Shown here: one piece after another, positions 6,103 through 7,341 of the stretch
How the letters are laid out: the number at the start of each line of letters is the position of its first letter
How positions within the stretch are numbered: position 1 is the first letter of the stretch
NCBI GenBank assembly: GCA_903879995.1
Contig: CAIRNW010000407.1
Coordinates: forward strand, 1-7,341
From: an uncultured Bacteroidota bacterium
GTDB lineage: Bacteria; Bacteroidota; Bacteroidia; Chitinophagales; Chitinophagaceae
DNA length: 7,341 bases
Direction of reading: 5' to 3'
Program-made: the position numbers and the translations under genes
The notes under the pieces: model-generated
What the model was told of the DNA's origin: nothing
What the model saw: only the letters and a program-made list of their open reading frames with translations
Databases searched by the model: none

Positions 6103-7341
6103 TTATTGACTCAATTTACCGGGATGACCTAACCATACTTTTTTACCTTGGATACGGCGTACAATAAACATGATGCCTACAAAAATAAAAAAGAAGGGTC
6201 CGGCAAATCCTAAAAGGGCGATATATCGGGTGCCATAGAATTGTTCCATGGGACGACGTAAACGCTCGGCAATCAAATACATACCGGGTACCATGATCAA
6301 GGTAAGGAAGAATGAAAAGATCAACCCAAAGATGATGGTCCAGCTAAGCGGTCCCCAGAACACCACACTATCCCCACCAAAGAAAATATTGGGACGAAGG
6401 TGTTGAAACAAACCGGCAAAGTCAATATTGAAACCAACTGCCAATGGCAATAATCCAAGGATTGTTGCAACCGCAGTGAGCAATACAGGAATGATACGAA
6501 TCTTACCAGCTTGTATAGCGGCTTCACGGGTACGATATCCACGCGTGCGTAGTTCGTCCGTAAATTCTATTAATAGAATTCCGTTCTTGATTACAATTCC
6601 TGCCAGTCCAACCACCCCTACACCCACCATGATGGTAGCAAGTGTGATTCCGCTGAGTGCATACCCGATAAATACACCAATCACTGAGAAGAAAATTTCG
6701 GTGATCACTATAAAGGGCTTACTCATACTATTGAACTGTAATACCAAAATCAAGAAAATTATTCCAATGGCCATTAACATGGCAGTGCCCAAGAAAGCCT
6801 GTGTTTCTTTTTCCTGTTCACTTTGTCCTTGTTGACGGATTGTGATATCGGGAGGAATGCTGGTGATAGATTGGAAAGCTTCAATCTTTTCTTTGAGTGC
6901 AGCATTGATACCTGTAACTAAGGTAGGATCCGCTACACTACTTTGTAATTGAATAGTACGGCGAACATTTTTACGCTTGATTCCGCCAGCCGTGTTGGTA
7001 TACTCAACCGAAGCCACTGAACCAAGCGGAATTGATTTCACTTGCATCGTATTCATATCCATAAACACTATGCGTGTATTTAATAAATCGTCTACACTGG
7101 TACGACGGTCGGCCTGATAGCGAAGCTGAATTTTATATTCGTCCTCACCATCTTTTATTTTACTTACTTCCTTACCAAATTGTGCTGTACGTAAAGCCAT
7201 TCCGATTTGTGCAGTGCTTACCCCTTCCATCATAGCCTTGCTACGATCTACATTAACCGTGATCTCGGGATTATTCAAATCCACATCTGCTTTCAAACTC
7301 TGAATACCATCCACTCGATTAGTGTCAAGGTATTGCAGCAA
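6103..7341 (-). CDS. RND efflux transporter permease (HAE1/AcrB-like), C-terminal part, 5' truncated
   Basis: The coding frame is open to the window edge, so the N-terminal part of this roughly 1,100-residue inner-membrane proton-antiport pump is missing; the TTG at the edge is an internal leucine codon, not a start. The visible 412 residues begin in the periplasmic porter/docking region (about 1-180: VNVDRSKAMMEGVSTAQIG, PLGSVASVEY, RQQGQSEQ), followed by transmembrane helices 8-12 at about 184-202, 209-228, 233-258, 282-303 and 331-356. KNGILLIEF (252-260) is the usual RND motif in this region. The FxGLFxxLxPNIFFGGD stretch before the last core helix is the style of Bacteroidota HAE1 pumps. 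After the canonical end a further hydrophobic helix (about 374-396) and a basic tail follow. The partner membrane-fusion protein and outer-membrane channel are not in the window. The substrate cannot be inferred. Confidence 0.93.
   Translation of the reverse strand: MLQYLDTNRVDGIQSLKADVDLNNPEITVNVDRSKAMMEGVSTAQIGMALRTAQFGKEVSKIKDGEDEYKIQLRYQADRRTSVDDLLNTRIVFMDMNTMQVKSIPLGSVASVEYTNTAGGIKRKNVRRTIQLQSSVADPTLVTGINAALKEKIEAFQSITSIPPDITIRQQGQSEQEKETQAFLGTAMLMAIGIIFLILVLQFNSMSKPFIVITEIFFSVIGVFIGYALSGITLATIMVGVGVVGLAGIVIKNGILLIEFTDELRTRGYRTREAAIQAGKIRIIPVLLTAVATILGLLPLAVGFNIDFAGLFQHLRPNIFFGGDSVVFWGPLSWTIIFGLIFSFFLTLIMVPGMYLIAERLRRPMEQFYGTRYIALLGFAGPFFFIFVGIMFIVRRIQGKKVWLGHPGKLSQ
6563..6580. repeat. 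18-bp perfect palindrome inside the RND gene
   Basis: AATTCTATTAATAGAATT reads identically on both strands, centred between 6571 and 6572. On the minus strand it encodes the ILLIE core of the conserved KNGILLIEF motif, so the peptide and an AT-rich codon choice explain it. No regulatory role can be shown. Confidence 0.6.

Noticed and set aside
6321..6542. 73-codon minus-strand frame overlapping the RND gene in another frame
   Set aside because: It overlaps helices 11-12 of the RND pump in a shifted frame. The RND frame is continuous, so this is not a frameshift remnant.
6428..6835. 135-codon open frame on the plus strand opposite the RND gene
   Set aside because: It lies fully antisense to a strongly supported RND coding region, its peptide shows no family motif, and its composition is that of a reversed membrane protein gene. 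It is a shadow frame.

Overview
The window looks like chromosomal DNA from a Bacteroidota bacterium, probably of the Chitinophagaceae type. The evidence is a GldA-like ABC ATPase, a DivIC/FtsB-type protein following enolase, an RND pump with the C-terminal sequence style of that phylum, a SulP/beta-carbonic anhydrase pair, near absence of Shine-Dalgarno sequences, and a good match to the Bacteroidota -7 promoter element TAnnTTTG. The family-level placement is inference. Coding is dense: the longest stretch without a gene is 72 bp.

Plus strand, left part (1-4214): the 3' end of a SulP-type anion transporter (STAS domain) is followed after 9 bp by a beta-carbonic anhydrase. Then come a short GldA-like ABC ATPase and enolase with gaps of only 14 and 21 bp, so the four could be one transcript. 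That run ends at a strong hairpin after enolase. Next are a DivIC/FtsB-like division protein, a 77-aa all-helical protein of unknown function, and endonuclease III (nth).

Minus strand, right part (4211-7341): the C-terminal part of an RND efflux permease, cut by the window edge, is followed after 35 bp by korA, the fused gamma/alpha subunit of a 2-oxoacid:ferredoxin oxidoreductase. korA and nth converge and their stop codons overlap, so no korB lies directly downstream of korA.

Functionally this is mostly housekeeping: bicarbonate supply and hydration (SulP plus carbonic anhydrase), glycolysis (enolase), septum formation (DivIC), base-excision repair (Nth), ferredoxin-linked 2-oxoacid metabolism (KorA) and drug/solute efflux (RND). 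I see no mobile element, CRISPR array, tRNA or rRNA, and no clear sign of an unknown multi-gene system. The points worth a second look are the compact GldA-like ATPase, the uncharacterised 77-aa protein, korA without an adjacent korB, an extra C-terminal membrane helix on the RND pump, and a promoter-like element that overlaps the enolase terminator.
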